From NCBI GenBank assembly GCA_945861225.1, contig CAMATU010000023.1:1-33753 (forward strand): DNA of 33,753 nt, read 5' to 3'. The stretch is from Klebsiella pneumoniae (GTDB lineage Bacteria > Pseudomonadota > Gammaproteobacteria > Ga0077536). Made by a program: the position numbers and the translations under genes. Within the stretch, counting starts at the first letter, position 1. Each line of letters starts with the position of its first letter. Positions 24,447-33,043 of the stretch are shown here, one piece after another. A model generated the notes under the pieces. The model searched no databases. It saw nothing but the letters and a program-made list of their open reading frames with translations, and was not told the origin of the DNA.

Positions 24447-24513
24447 TCCATCAGCTTCGTGTTACCCATCGCCGCCATGAGCGGCGATGCCAAAATTTCT
24501 TATCAACTTAGAG

Positions 24514-24544
24514 ATTAGACTAGCAAACTAATTTTAATTGTCAA
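24514..24544 (-). promoter_or_regulatory. Putative sigma-70 promoter with flanking inverted repeat
   Basis: On the minus strand a perfect TTGACA (24544-24539) is followed after 19 bp by TCTAAT (24519-24514), a 5/6 match to the -10 consensus with rather long spacing. The element lies in an A+T-rich stretch unlike the rest of the window. It is flanked by complementary octamers agagatta (24510-24517) and taatctct (24547-24554), which could be operator half-sites. It overlaps the 3' end of zapE and points at the small frame at 24252-24446. Confidence 0.5.
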
Positions 24545-24553
24545 GATAATCTC

Positions 24554-25675
24554 TTAATTATCTGATTTATATAATTTTGACCCTTCTGCCAAGTGGGGCT
24601 TGGCGAGGTACTCCTCGGTCTGCATTTCGACCAATCGACTGGCCGTGCGACGAAATGCCGGCGCCAAGCGAGTTCCCCGATACAGCGCGTCCGGCGCCGC
24701 CGCGGCAGTGACCAATAAGTTGACTCCCCGGTCATACAGTTCATCGACCAGGTTCACCAGGCGACGCGCCGCGTCGTTGTTCTCTGCAGTGAATTCCGGC
24801 ACCCCTGAAATCAGAATCGTGTGGAAACAACACGCAATTTCAATGTAGTCGTTGGTGCTGCGCGGACCCTCGCAGAGCGCGGAAAAGTCGAACCACACCA
24901 CGCCTTCCGCGTGTGCCTTGACGGCAATTTCTCTGCCTTCAATTTGCAATGGCTCGCCAGATCCTAAGGAGGTATGCGTTAGCGCTTCGAACTGATGCCG
25001 CAGGGCCGCTTCATTTACGGCATCTGCTGGCGTGTAGTACGTCGCCGCCTGTGTCAGCGTGCGCCAGCGATAATCAACGCTGCCGCTGAATTCAAAAATT
25101 TCGAGATGCTGCTTGAGTAATGCAATCGCCGGCAAGAAGCGGTCCCGCTGAAGTCCGTCACGATAGAGTTGATCAGGCGCTTCATTCGATGTCGTGACCA
25201 CGGTCACCCCACGCGCGAACAGTGCGGCCAGTAACTGGCCCAACAGCATTGCATCCGTAATATCGACGACATGAAACTCATCGAGACACAGCACCCTGAA
25301 CTCGCGCGCCCAGCGTGCCGCCACTTCGTGTAAGGGATCCTGGGTGCCGCGGAGTCGTTTCAACTCCGCATGAACATCGCGCATGAAACTGTGAAAGTGC
25401 ACGCGATGTCGCAGCGCAGTCGGTACGCTGGCACAGAATGTATCGATGACAAAAGTTTTCCCGCGCCCCACCCCGCCCCACAGATACAGGCCTTTGAGCG
25501 GCGCGTGCTGGGTGCTGAAACGCGCGCGAAGCCCTTGCCAGCTGAATGCAGCTGGCGGCTTTGCCACCAGCTTGTGGTAGAGCGAATCCAGTTTCGCCAT
25601 GGCGAGCGCCTGGTCCCGATCTGGATAAAAATCCGCTCGCGCGCGCTCTTGTTGATACCGCTCAAGCGGGGTCAT
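24554..25675 (-). CDS. zapE: Cell division protein ZapE (AFG1-like ATPase)
   Basis: A 373-residue AFG1-family P-loop ATPase; in E. coli ZapE associates with the Z-ring and affects FtsZ assembly. Walker A is GGVGRGKT in the stretch GLYLWGGVGRGKTFVIDTF. Walker B is FRVLCLDEFHVVDITDAM, and VVTTSNEAPDQLYRDGLQR is the typical sensor region. C-terminal pieces ISGVPEFTAENNDAARRLVNLVDELYD and AFRRTASRLVEMQTEEYL are diagnostic. Length is normal. The ATG is at 25675, 24 bp after the radical SAM gene's stop on the same strand, so the two are probably co-transcribed. Confidence 0.96.
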   Translation of the reverse strand: MTPLERYQQERARADFYPDRDQALAMAKLDSLYHKLVAKPPAAFSWQGLRARFSTQHAPLKGLYLWGGVGRGKTFVIDTFCASVPTALRHRVHFHSFMRDVHAELKRLRGTQDPLHEVAARWAREFRVLCLDEFHVVDITDAMLLGQLLAALFARGVTVVTTSNEAPDQLYRDGLQRDRFLPAIALLKQHLEIFEFSGSVDYRWRTLTQAATYYTPADAVNEAALRHQFEALTHTSLGSGEPLQIEGREIAVKAHAEGVVWFDFSALCEGPRSTNDYIEIACCFHTILISGVPEFTAENNDAARRLVNLVDELYDRGVNLLVTAAAAPDALYRGTRLAPAFRRTASRLVEMQTEEYLAKPHLAEGSKLYKSDN

Positions 25676-25699
25676 GGAAGTAATTTTGCTACGCTCTGG

Positions 25700-26800
25700 T
25701 CAGAACAAGGTGAGTTGATCTGCGTGACGGGGCGGCGGCATGAACAAGGTGGTATCGAGGCGACTACGCGCTTGATTCAATCCGGCCTTGCGGCAGGCCT
25801 GCGTAAAGCGGCGAGCGAGCAATTGCGCGATGGGTCCACTGCCTTGCATGCGCTGCGCGAAGGCACTGTCATAGTCCTGGCCGCCGCGCTGCGCGCGCAT
25901 CAAGGACATCACCTTCGCCGCGCGTAGTGGATAGTGCATTTCGAGCCAGGACTGGAACATGGGATTAATTTCACGCGGAAGCCGCAGAACCACATAGGCG
26001 GCAGATTTTGCGCCAGCCTCGGCGGCCGCCCCGATCACCGTTTCCATTTCATGATCGTTCAGTCCCGCAATCGCTGGCGCGAACATCACGCCTACCGGCA
26101 CGCCCTGGGCTGCCAGCCGCCGAATAGTCTCCACGCGTCGCCGCGGTGCGGTCGCCCGCGGCTCCATGCGCCGGGCCAAATCGTGCTCGAGGGTGGTCAC
26201 GGAGACGAACACTTCAACCAGCCCAAGCGCCGCCATCGGTGCCAGCACATCCAGATCCCGTTCGATAAGCGCCGCCTTGGTGACTAAAGTCACCGGATGC
26301 TGCAATTTCGCGAGCAGTTCAAGGATCCCGCGCGTGAGTTTGAACTGCCGCTCGATGGGTTGGTAGGCATCGGTATTGGCGCCCAGTGCGAGCGGCGAGC
26401 ACCGATAGCCCGGCGCGCCGAGCTCGTGGCGCAACACCTCGACCACGTTCACCTTCGCAAACAACCGACTTTCGAAATCCAGTCCTGGCGATAAATCCAG
26501 ATAGGCATGCGACGGACGTGCATAGCAGTACACGCAGCCGTGCTCGCATCCACGATAAGGATTGAGGGATTGCGCAAACGGAACGTCGGGAGATTGATTA
26601 CGGCTGATGACCGACCGCGCGTGCTCCTCGGTGACGGTGGTTTTCAAACGCACGGGAACTTCCTCATCGGCAGCCCAGCCGTCGTCAAAATCCTCACGAC
26701 TGACTTCAACAAATCGCGCGTGTGGTGTGATCACCGCCCCTCGCCCCTTGGTGAGGGTTGCTGGCGAAGTGGTGCTGGCGGGCGGCTGGAGGATCACCAT
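25700..26800 (-). CDS. PA0069-family radical SAM protein (SplB-like)
   Basis: A 366-residue radical S-adenosylmethionine protein. The cluster-binding motif is CEHGCVYCYAR, in the context SLNPYRGCEHGCVYC that is typical of the PA0069/Rv2578c-type group, which is related to spore photoproduct lyase. YRCSPLALGANTDAYQPIE and VFVSVTTLEHDLARRMEPRA are further family landmarks. No biochemical function is established for this group as far as I know. The ATG is at 26800. It is divergent from rmuC across 67 bp and upstream of zapE. Confidence 0.92.
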   Translation of the reverse strand: MVILQPPASTTSPATLTKGRGAVITPHARFVEVSREDFDDGWAADEEVPVRLKTTVTEEHARSVISRNQSPDVPFAQSLNPYRGCEHGCVYCYARPSHAYLDLSPGLDFESRLFAKVNVVEVLRHELGAPGYRCSPLALGANTDAYQPIERQFKLTRGILELLAKLQHPVTLVTKAALIERDLDVLAPMAALGLVEVFVSVTTLEHDLARRMEPRATAPRRRVETIRRLAAQGVPVGVMFAPAIAGLNDHEMETVIGAAAEAGAKSAAYVVLRLPREINPMFQSWLEMHYPLRAAKVMSLMRAQRGGQDYDSAFAQRMQGSGPIAQLLARRFTQACRKAGLNQARSRLDTTLFMPPPRHADQLTLF

Positions 26801-26867
26801 CGGGTCTTCTTATGTCGCGAATTTGCCGGCATGATGCACGCACTCATGGCTGCTTGCATCAATTCGC

Positions 26868-28220
26868 ATGCTTCGCATGCTTGATTTTATCTCCGCGCCA
26901 AGCGTCGGCGACACCCAGGCGTTGCTCGTCATCGCGAGCTGCGTCGTGCTTGCCGGTGTGGTTTGCGGCTGGTGCTACTTGCGCCTGCAGGCTATTCGCG
27001 ATTTGCAGGCTGGCCAGCAGCAAAATCTGCTTGCCTTGCAGGCGGTGCGTACAACCCTCGAAACGCTCGATCTACGCATGGGGGAAATGCGCCAACGGGG
27101 CCTCACTGACGTCGCCGCGCTGCGCGAAAGCTTATTGGAGCGCTCGGGTACTTTGCAGCACACACTCGGCCAAAATCTCGGCCGCCAGCAGCTGGAGTTG
27201 ATGCGCACCTTGCAGGAATCGCTGCACCAAGGCTTCGCGGCCGTACACCAGCAACTCGGCGAAACCCTGCAACGCAACGCGGCAGAGGTCAGCCTGAGGG
27301 TCGAGGCGCTCACGCGTGCCACTGACGAACGTTTGAAGGAAATCAGCGGCCAGGTCGAGCGCCGCCTCGCGGAAGGCTTCGAGAAAACCACCGCGACGTT
27401 TGCGGACGTTGTGCGGCGTCTCGCCCTGATCGACGAGGCGCAGAAGAAAATCACCGCGCTGTCGGGCGACGTGATCAGCCTGCAGCAGATCCTGGCCGAC
27501 AAACGCTCGCGTGGTGCGTTCGGGGAAGTGCAACTTGGCTCGCTGGTGAGAAATGTACTGCCGGAAGCTGCCTTCAGCCTGCAACACCCGTTGCCGAACG
27601 GCAAAATCGCCGATTGCGTGCTGTTCCTGCCGGCGCCCAATGGCGCGATCGCAATAGACGCCAAATTTCCGCTGGAAGCTTATCGACGCATGACTGATTT
27701 TGCAGTCGCCGAGTTCGAGCGCAAGCAGGCAGAGCGCCAGTTCAAGCAAGACATCCGCAAGCACATCAAGGATATCGCGAGCCGCTACATCATTCCGAAT
27801 GTCACCTCAGAAGGCGCGATGATGTTCATTCCTGCCGAGGCGGTGTTCGCCGAAATTCAGGCACATCATCCAGAGCTGGTCGATGAAGCACACGCGGCGA
27901 GGGTTTGGTTGGTGTCGCCAACTACGCTGTGGGCGGTTTTGAACACCGCCTGCGCAGTGTTGAAGGATGCGGCCACGCGCGAACAAGTGGACGTGATTCG
28001 CGAACACATCGGCCTGCTTGCCAAGGATTTTCAGCGTTTCCGGGAGCGCATGGAGCAGCTGGCCCGCCATATTGAACAGGCCCATGAGGATGTTCAGAAG
28101 GTGAATATTTCAGCGCGTCGGATCACGGATCGCTTTGACCGCATCGAGCGTGTGGAAATGGACAACCCGGTCGATACCTCTTCAGAGGCGCCGATCGCGC
28201 TAAGTGAAAGTGGCAATTGA
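26868..28220 (+). CDS. rmuC: DNA recombination protein RmuC
   Basis: A 450-residue protein anchored by one N-terminal membrane helix (about residues 17-37). A long coiled coil follows (about 40-200, rich in Leu, Gln, Glu and Arg). The conserved RmuC nuclease-like domain then carries SRGAFGEVQLGSLVRNVLP, IAIDAKFPLEAYRRM, GAMMFIPAEAVFAEI and VWLVSPTTLWAVLNT. In E. coli, rmuC limits inversion at short inverted repeats, which is notable in a genome with this many palindromes. The start is the ATG at 26868 or, three codons later, the ATG at 26877; the local sequence is a short tandem repeat of cgcatgctt. Confidence 0.96.
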   Translation: MLRMLDFISAPSVGDTQALLVIASCVVLAGVVCGWCYLRLQAIRDLQAGQQQNLLALQAVRTTLETLDLRMGEMRQRGLTDVAALRESLLERSGTLQHTLGQNLGRQQLELMRTLQESLHQGFAAVHQQLGETLQRNAAEVSLRVEALTRATDERLKEISGQVERRLAEGFEKTTATFADVVRRLALIDEAQKKITALSGDVISLQQILADKRSRGAFGEVQLGSLVRNVLPEAAFSLQHPLPNGKIADCVLFLPAPNGAIAIDAKFPLEAYRRMTDFAVAEFERKQAERQFKQDIRKHIKDIASRYIIPNVTSEGAMMFIPAEAVFAEIQAHHPELVDEAHAARVWLVSPTTLWAVLNTACAVLKDAATREQVDVIREHIGLLAKDFQRFRERMEQLARHIEQAHEDVQKVNISARRITDRFDRIERVEMDNPVDTSSEAPIALSESGN

Positions 28221-28303
28221 TTCACAGCATGTTTAGCTCGCCCAGGTTCAAATCGCCAGCGTTCAACGTCAACGCCTAAGTGTCGCGAGTTCAAATCGAT
28301 CCA

Positions 28304-29113
28304 ATGACTAGATATTTGCAGGGTTTGATTTTCGATGTGGACGGCACCTTGGCCGACACGGAGGAAGTTCATCGTGAAGCCTTCAACCAGACCTTCCGCC
28401 GTTTCGACCTGCCCTGGGACTGGACACCAGCACTCTACGAAAAATTGCTTGCGACATCCGGTGGCAAGGAACGCATCACACGGTTTGCCGCGGACGTGAG
28501 CCCGGCACTGGCCGCACGCGCCGATTTTCCGGATTTCGTGCGCCAGCTGCACAGCGAAAAAACCGTGTGCTATGCGGCACTTTTGCGTACCGGCCAAATT
28601 CGGCTCCGCCCCGGGATTGAACGGCTGCTGCACGCTGCCCGTAGTCAGGGGGTAGTGCTCGGAATCGCCACCAGTTCCGCCTGGTCAAATCTAAAAGCCC
28701 TGCTCGATAATAATCTTCCGCAGGAATGGCCAACCTGGTTTGCGGCGATCGAAACCTGCGACACGGTCGCCGAGAAAAAGCCCTCGCCGGCGGTGTATCA
28801 AGCAGTTTTACGCAGAATGCGGCTCGCGCCGCAACATTGCCTGGCCCTCGAAGACACTGAGAACGGACTTAAAGCCGCACGCGCGGCGAACCTTGCGACC
28901 GTCATCACAGCGCATCAATTCACCTGCCGCGAGGCCTTCGTGGGTGCAGCTGTGGTGTTGGATGGCTTGGGCGATCCAGGCCATCCAATGTCGGTGCTGC
29001 GCGGCGCAGGTTGCGCGCAGGAATTTGTCGATCTCCCCTATCTCGAAACATTGCTCACGCAAGATGCCGGGTCAACTACGCTGTGGGAACAGAATCAATT
29101 GACCTTCGCCTAA
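28304..29113 (+). CDS. HAD-superfamily phosphatase, CbbY-like
   Basis: A 269-residue haloacid dehalogenase-type hydrolase with an alpha-helical cap. Motif I is FDVDGTLADTE (nucleophile and acid/base Asp), motif II is the Ser in GIATSSAWSNLKALL, motif III is the Lys in AEKKPSPAVY, and motif IV is ALEDTENGLKAARAAN. The LFDVDGTLADTEEVHR/AFN start and cap match CbbY, whose characterised members dephosphorylate xylulose-1,5-bisphosphate, a Rubisco inhibitor. No Calvin-cycle gene is in the window, so that role is not supported by context. I chose the ATG at 28304; a GTG at 28280 adds eight residues. It follows rmuC on the same strand after 83 bp. Confidence 0.9.
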   Translation: MTRYLQGLIFDVDGTLADTEEVHREAFNQTFRRFDLPWDWTPALYEKLLATSGGKERITRFAADVSPALAARADFPDFVRQLHSEKTVCYAALLRTGQIRLRPGIERLLHAARSQGVVLGIATSSAWSNLKALLDNNLPQEWPTWFAAIETCDTVAEKKPSPAVYQAVLRRMRLAPQHCLALEDTENGLKAARAANLATVITAHQFTCREAFVGAAVVLDGLGDPGHPMSVLRGAGCAQEFVDLPYLETLLTQDAGSTTLWEQNQLTFA

Positions 29114-29272
29114 CAGCCTTAAGGGCACCTCTATAAATTCGCTGAAGGCGCGCTGGCAGCGTTGCAAGCGAGCTCAAAATGCTCATTTACTCTCTGTAAA
29201 CTGCGCTTTTTCGCTCGCTTGCGCCTTGCCATCATCGCCTTGATCGAATTTATAGAGGTGCCCTTGAAGCTG
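29114..29272. repeat. 159-bp long palindromic, MITE-like element
   Basis: Terminal inverted repeats of 27 bp (29114-29140 and 29246-29272, 25 of 27 matching, the inner 20 perfect) enclose a 105-bp core. The core itself continues the palindrome: aaggcg / cgcctt near the ends and gcaagcgagc (29164-29173) / gctcgcttgc (29213-29222) further in. The element fills the gap exactly from the HAD gene stop to 11 bp before the degQ stop. It has no coding capacity. It could be a miniature inverted-repeat transposable element that now doubles as a transcription barrier between convergent genes. Confidence 0.8.
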
Positions 29273-29283
29273 TCCTTGTACCA

Positions 29284-30654
29284 CTATTTGATCACCAGAA
29301 ACGCCGCCTGATTGCCCCGCTGTACCCGCAGCAACAGCTGTCCCTGAATCTGCGTGACTGCGTCTACGAATGAAGTCACGTCTTTAATTGCTTGGCGGTT
29401 CACGGCAGTAATGATGTCGCCTTGACGCAGACCGGCCGCAAATGCGCGCGAGCGCTGCGCGATTTCGTAAACCATCACCCCAGACAACCGACCGTAAGCT
29501 GGCGAGTCTTCCGGTATTTCGCCGATCGACACCCCCCCTAAGCGCTCGTTCTTAATACCACTGGCGCTAGAGGCCGCGGTCTTCCGGCCGACGGCGGCGG
29601 CGATCGTCTGGCGTTTTCCGTCGCGCAGAATATCCAGCTGCAAAATATCCCCCACCCGCATCAGGCCGACTTGGTTGCGCAAATCGGAGGCATCGCGGAC
29701 CGGCTTCTGGTTCACCGCAGTCACCACATCGCCAGCACGCAAGCCCGATTGCTCAGCGGCCGAGCCCGGCAGGATATTCACTAAAACGGCGCCATGCGCG
29801 CTGGGCAAACCAAATGCCGCCGCGAGATCAGGTGTGAGGTTTTGCATTTCCGCGCCGAGGAAACCGCGGTTCACTTCACCAAATTTGACCAGTTGCTCCA
29901 TGACCTGATTGGCCATGTTGATCGGAATCGCGAAGCCAATGCCGATGTTGCCGCCGCTCTGCGAATAAATCGCGGTGTTAATCCCGATGAGCTCGCCGCG
30001 CAGATTCACTAACGCGCCGCCCGAATTGCCTGGATTGATCGATGCATCAGTCTGGATCAAATCTTCATACCCGGTGATCCCAAGTCCACTGCGCGCCAAC
30101 GCGCTCACAATGCCGGAAGTTACCGTTTGGCCGAGCCCAAAGGGATTGCCGATCGCGACCACGTAGTCGCCCACCCGCGCTTGGTCAGAATTGGCCGAGC
30201 GCAGGGCAGTGAGGTTGGTGCCTTTAATCTGGATGACCGCGACATCGGTTTCAGGATCTGCCCCGATGAGTTTGGCTTGGAATTCGCGGTCGTCAGTCAG
30301 GCGCACTGTGATCTGATCGGCGTTCGCAATCACATGATTGTTGGTAAGCACGAGACCACGCCGCGCATCAACGATCACCCCCGAACCCAGGCTCTGGGTC
30401 TTCCGTTGCTGCGGCTGATTCGGGACATCGAAAAAACGCCGAAAGAAAGGATCGTTGAACAAGGGGTTCATTTGCAGCTGCACGTGACCTTGGGTGGAGA
30501 TGTTCACCACCGCGGGCGTGATCCGCTCCAGCATGGGAGCTAAAGATGGCATAGGCTGGCCGTCCGCCACGGTGGGCAGCGCTGCATGGGAACCACCCAT
30601 CCGCAGCAACAAGCTGGCACACATCATCACGCGCATCAAAAATCGAATTGTCAT
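29284..30654 (-). CDS. Do-type periplasmic serine endoprotease (DegQ/MucD-like)
   Basis: A 456-residue periplasmic quality-control protease. It has a signal peptide (MTIRFLMRVMMCASLLLR, likely cut near SHAA), then a trypsin-like domain with the triad H107 (VLTNNHVI), D137 (ETDVAVIQ) and S211 (NPGNSGGAL). Two PDZ domains follow at about residues 260-345 and 375-455. The Q-linker after LQMNPLFNDPFFRRFFD is typical of DegQ/MucD rather than of DegS. I chose the ATG at 30654 because aagga lies just upstream; a TTG at 30666 is less likely. It starts 33 bp after coq7 on the same strand, suggesting co-transcription. Confidence 0.95.
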   Translation of the reverse strand: MTIRFLMRVMMCASLLLRMGGSHAALPTVADGQPMPSLAPMLERITPAVVNISTQGHVQLQMNPLFNDPFFRRFFDVPNQPQQRKTQSLGSGVIVDARRGLVLTNNHVIANADQITVRLTDDREFQAKLIGADPETDVAVIQIKGTNLTALRSANSDQARVGDYVVAIGNPFGLGQTVTSGIVSALARSGLGITGYEDLIQTDASINPGNSGGALVNLRGELIGINTAIYSQSGGNIGIGFAIPINMANQVMEQLVKFGEVNRGFLGAEMQNLTPDLAAAFGLPSAHGAVLVNILPGSAAEQSGLRAGDVVTAVNQKPVRDASDLRNQVGLMRVGDILQLDILRDGKRQTIAAAVGRKTAASSASGIKNERLGGVSIGEIPEDSPAYGRLSGVMVYEIAQRSRAFAAGLRQGDIITAVNRQAIKDVTSFVDAVTQIQGQLLLRVQRGNQAAFLVIK

Positions 30655-30687
30655 ACGTTCCTTCAATTGTGTTGGGCCGAGTGGGCG

Positions 30688-31335
30688 CTAGATGCGCGCG
30701 GCAATGACTGTCATCACTTTGGCTTGCAGTTTCATACACCAACGCACGAACACCGGCAGTTCTATGCCGCCTTGACGGCGCGCGGTCGCGGCGTGCTTGG
30801 CTTCATCGCGCCGCATTTGCATCACGATCAAGCGACTGGCCTGATCTTCACGCGGGAGCAGCGCCAGATGCGAATCCAAGTGCGCCACTACCTGGCGTTC
30901 TGTTTCCGCGAGAAAACCCAGACTGGCGCGCTCGCCAAACAATCCTGCAATCGCCCCAAGCGTGAAGGCGCCACAAAACCACGCGAAATTGAGACGACTC
31001 GGGCGTGCTTCCAGTTCCACCAGACGTTGGCCACACCACACCAGGTGGTCGATTTCCTCGGTCGCGGCGGCCCGTAAGATTTCGTGTTGCGCGGGGGAGA
31101 AGGCTGCGGTGGCTTGGCCCAAATACAGCGCCTGTGCGCACACCTCGCCAGTATGGTTAACCCGCATCAACGCCCCGGCGCGCGCGCGCGCCGCTGCAGG
31201 AAGCGTGACCGGTGCGCAATCACGCGCCGGATAGGGCCGTTGTGCGGCCCGCTGCTGGTACCCAACCAGGGTCCTAAGGGCTTGATCGAAGCCGGCTATC
31301 AGGGCATCGACTGGTGGGGAGGCGGAGCGTCTCAT
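30688..31335 (-). CDS. coq7: 2-polyprenyl-3-methyl-6-methoxy-1,4-benzoquinone monooxygenase (Coq7)
   Basis: A 215-residue di-iron hydroxylase of ubiquinone biosynthesis; it performs the last ring hydroxylation, giving demethylubiquinol. The di-iron ligands sit in MRVNHTGEVCAQALY, ATEEIDHLVWC, ETERQVVAHLDSHL and RRDEAKHAATARRQGG, the usual E...ExxH pair repeated. The ATG at 31335 gives MRRSASPPVDALIAGFD and the family's normal length; an upstream start would add 29 residues. Its presence means the organism makes ubiquinone aerobically. It is divergent from rplM and upstream of the Do-type protease gene. Confidence 0.96.
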   Translation of the reverse strand: MRRSASPPVDALIAGFDQALRTLVGYQQRAAQRPYPARDCAPVTLPAAARARAGALMRVNHTGEVCAQALYLGQATAAFSPAQHEILRAAATEEIDHLVWCGQRLVELEARPSRLNFAWFCGAFTLGAIAGLFGERASLGFLAETERQVVAHLDSHLALLPREDQASRLIVMQMRRDEAKHAATARRQGGIELPVFVRWCMKLQAKVMTVIAARI

Positions 31336-31415
31336 CAGATTTTCTGGATTATGTGCCAGGGCAAGATTGAGCCTTGAAAATATCATGAAAACAGACGGAT
31401 ACCGAGCACGTTTGA

Positions 31416-31444
31416 TTGACAAGCCGGGGCCTGCTCAATTACAT
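31416..31444 (+). promoter_or_regulatory. Putative promoter of rplM-rpsI
   Basis: A perfect -35 hexamer TTGACA (31416-31421) is followed after exactly 17 bp by TTACAT (31439-31444), a weak -10. It lies 28 bp before the rplM start codon, in the gap between the divergent coq7 and rplM genes, so the leader would be short. No L13 autoregulatory leader structure was recognised. Confidence 0.45.
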
Positions 31445-31472
31445 TTCGCGTCCTTTTCGCCGGGCGAATCCC

Positions 31473-31901
31473 ATGAAGACTTTCACTGCTACCCCATCGA
31501 CGGTCAAACGCGACTGGTTTGTCGTCGATGCGACCGACAAGGTGCTCGGACGCCTTGCTTCCGGCATCGCTCACCGTCTGCGTGGCAAGCACAAGCCCGA
31601 GTTTACGCCCTCCTTCGATACCGGTGACTACATCATCGTCCTCAACGCAGGCAAAGTCCGCGTCACCGGCAACAAGATCAAAGACAAGTTTTATCATGAC
31701 CATTCGGGATATCCCGGTGGGATGAAGTCCGTGAGTTTTGAAAAGCTCAATCAGAAAGCGCCCGGACAAGCACTCGAACGCGCCATCAAAGGCATGCTGC
31801 CCAAAGGCCCACTAGGCCGCGCAATGTTCCGCAAATTGAAGCTCTACACCGGTGCCGAGCACCAGCACGCCGCACAACAACCCCAACCGCTGGAAATATA
31901 A
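31473..31901 (+). CDS. rplM: 50S ribosomal protein L13
   Basis: A 142-residue large-subunit ribosomal protein that binds 23S rRNA early in assembly. [65 protein letters not shown] (in parts) and [19 protein letters not shown] are diagnostic. The ATG at 31473 gives the normal length and N-terminus; the in-frame upstream start at 31416 would run through the promoter. It is followed after one base by rpsI, as in nearly all bacteria. Confidence 0.99.
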   Translation: MKTFTATPSTVKRDWFVVDATDKVLGRLASGIAHRLRGKHKPEFTPSFDTGDYIIVLNAGKVRVTGNKIKDKFYHDHSGYPGGMKSVSFEKLNQKAPGQALERAIKGMLPKGPLGRAMFRKLKLYTGAEHQHAAQQPQPLEI

Positions 31902-31902
31902 G

Positions 31903-32295
31903 ATGGCGACTGACACCTACTACAGCACTGGCCGACGCAAAAGCTCCTCCGCCCGAGTTTTCATGGGCCGCGGCACCGGCAACATCACCATCAACGGCCG
32001 CAAGCTCGAAGAATACTTCGGGCGCGAAACGTCGCAAATGATGGTCCGCCAACCACTCGAAACCACTTCCATGCTGCACAGCTTCGACGTGAATGCCACG
32101 GTAAGCGGCGGTGGGATTACCGGCCAGGCCGGCGCTCTTCGCCTCGGCATCACCCGCGCATTGATTTGTTATGACGAAGCCCTACGGCGCGCACTGCGCA
32201 CAGCCGGTTTCGTCACGCGCGACGCGCGCGAAGTCGAACGCAAAAAGGTTGGCCTGCACAAGGCGCGCAAACGTCCGCAGTACAGCAAGCGCTAA
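31903..32295 (+). CDS. rpsI: 30S ribosomal protein S9
   Basis: A 130-residue small-subunit ribosomal protein whose basic tail reaches the P site. The sequence [40 protein letters not shown] and the C-terminal [15 protein letters not shown] are typical; the SKR tail contacting P-site tRNA is intact. The ATG at 31903 lies one base after the rplM stop, so the two are translationally coupled. Downstream, a small hairpin (cagcc / ggctg) has no T-tract, so transcription may continue. Confidence 0.99.
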   Translation: MATDTYYSTGRRKSSSARVFMGRGTGNITINGRKLEEYFGRETSQMMVRQPLETTSMLHSFDVNATVSGGGITGQAGALRLGITRALICYDEALRRALRTAGFVTRDAREVERKKVGLHKARKRPQYSKR

Positions 32296-32417
32296 TCCAC
32301 TCAAGATTTTGCGGCTCAGCCAACTGGCTGACGCCCGCACTCTCCGGCTAGAATCGGTGGCGTGGACAGGAAGTCCGCGCCCAAGCCTATCTTTCAAGCC
32401 AGTGACAAGAAGGTCAC

Positions 32418-32777
32418 ATGCCCCATCCCAACCTGCACAAAGCTCGTGCCTGGAGTCGCAGCTGCGACGTGGCCGTTAACGTTTATCGGGCTTTGACCGG
32501 CCTCAGCGATCAGCACTTCGCCGAGCGCGTCATCAAAAATGCTTTTACGATTCCTGAGTCAGTTGCCGCAGCTTTCGGCTGTCCACATCAGGCAACCCAA
32601 GATGCCGCGTTAAACCGGAGTCTTGAAGCGCTGGTAGTTCTGCAGACCCAACTGCACCTCGCCGTGGAATGTGGGCTGTTACCGGCCACCCGTTTAATTC
32701 TGCTGAATCACGACGCAACAGCGCTCGCGCATGAGCTGCTGGAGCAAACCCAACACGCGATGGTCAGCATGGGATAA
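32418..32777 (+). CDS. Four-helix bundle protein, divergent S23/IVS-like
   Basis: A 119-residue small protein. The pattern KARAWSRSCDVAVNVYRAL, then IPESVAAAFG, then LNRSLEALVVLQTQLHLAVECGLL matches the outline of the S23/'four helix bundle' family. That family is known from 23S rRNA intervening sequences and as free-standing genes, and usually reads ...VYRLT...IPSNIAEG...L..ALGSL.ELETQL.IA..LGY. The ATG at 32418 follows aagaagg (32407-32413) at good spacing. It lies 122 bp after rpsI on the same strand and before tRNA-Gln. Its role is unknown; the pentameric S23 proteins are thought to bind nucleic acid. Confidence 0.75.
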   Translation: MPHPNLHKARAWSRSCDVAVNVYRALTGLSDQHFAERVIKNAFTIPESVAAAFGCPHQATQDAALNRSLEALVVLQTQLHLAVECGLLPATRLILLNHDATALAHELLEQTQHAMVSMG

Positions 32778-32901
32778 ATCGCGCGGCCAACCTTGCGTGA
32801 CTGATCCGCAACGTCTCGCGAGCAAGAAATTCCGCAATCAATCCGCGCGCAATTTGGGTTATCCTTACGCGCGATTTACGACAGCCGGCGTGAATCCAAA
32901 T

Positions 32902-32975
32902 TGGGGGATCGTCTAACGGTAGGACAGCGGACTCTGACTCCGCCAGTCTAGGTTCGAATCCTAGTCCCCCAGCCA
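32902..32975 (+). tRNA. tRNA-Gln (anticodon CTG)
   Basis: A 74-nt tRNA with the CCA encoded. The 7-bp acceptor stem pairs 32902-32908 (tggggga) with 32965-32971 (tccccca), followed by G and CCA (32973-32975). The anticodon stem gcgga/tccgc closes the loop ctctgac, giving anticodon CTG for the Gln codon CAG. The T arm carries ggttcgaatcc. All arms fold normally. Confidence 0.97.
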
Positions 32976-33017
32976 ATTAAAACAATGAATTAGAGGGAAT
33001 ATTGACGGCCCCGCCAG

Positions 33018-33043
33018 AACTCTTCCGTAACTCTTCCGTAACT
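33018..33043. repeat. 11-bp tandem duplication downstream of tRNA-Gln
   Basis: The unit aactcttccgt occurs twice in direct tandem (33018-33028 and 33029-33039), followed by a partial third aact. It lies 43 bp beyond the tRNA in the 160-bp gap before the PAS-sensor gene. The rest of this gap shows only a short hairpin (ccgc / gcgg near 33072-33096). No integrase gene or second tRNA 3' end was seen. Confidence 0.7.

Noticed and set aside
28304-29113. Using the CbbY-like phosphatase as evidence for carbon fixation
   Set aside because: CbbY-like HAD proteins also occur in heterotrophs, and no Rubisco or Calvin-cycle gene is in the window.
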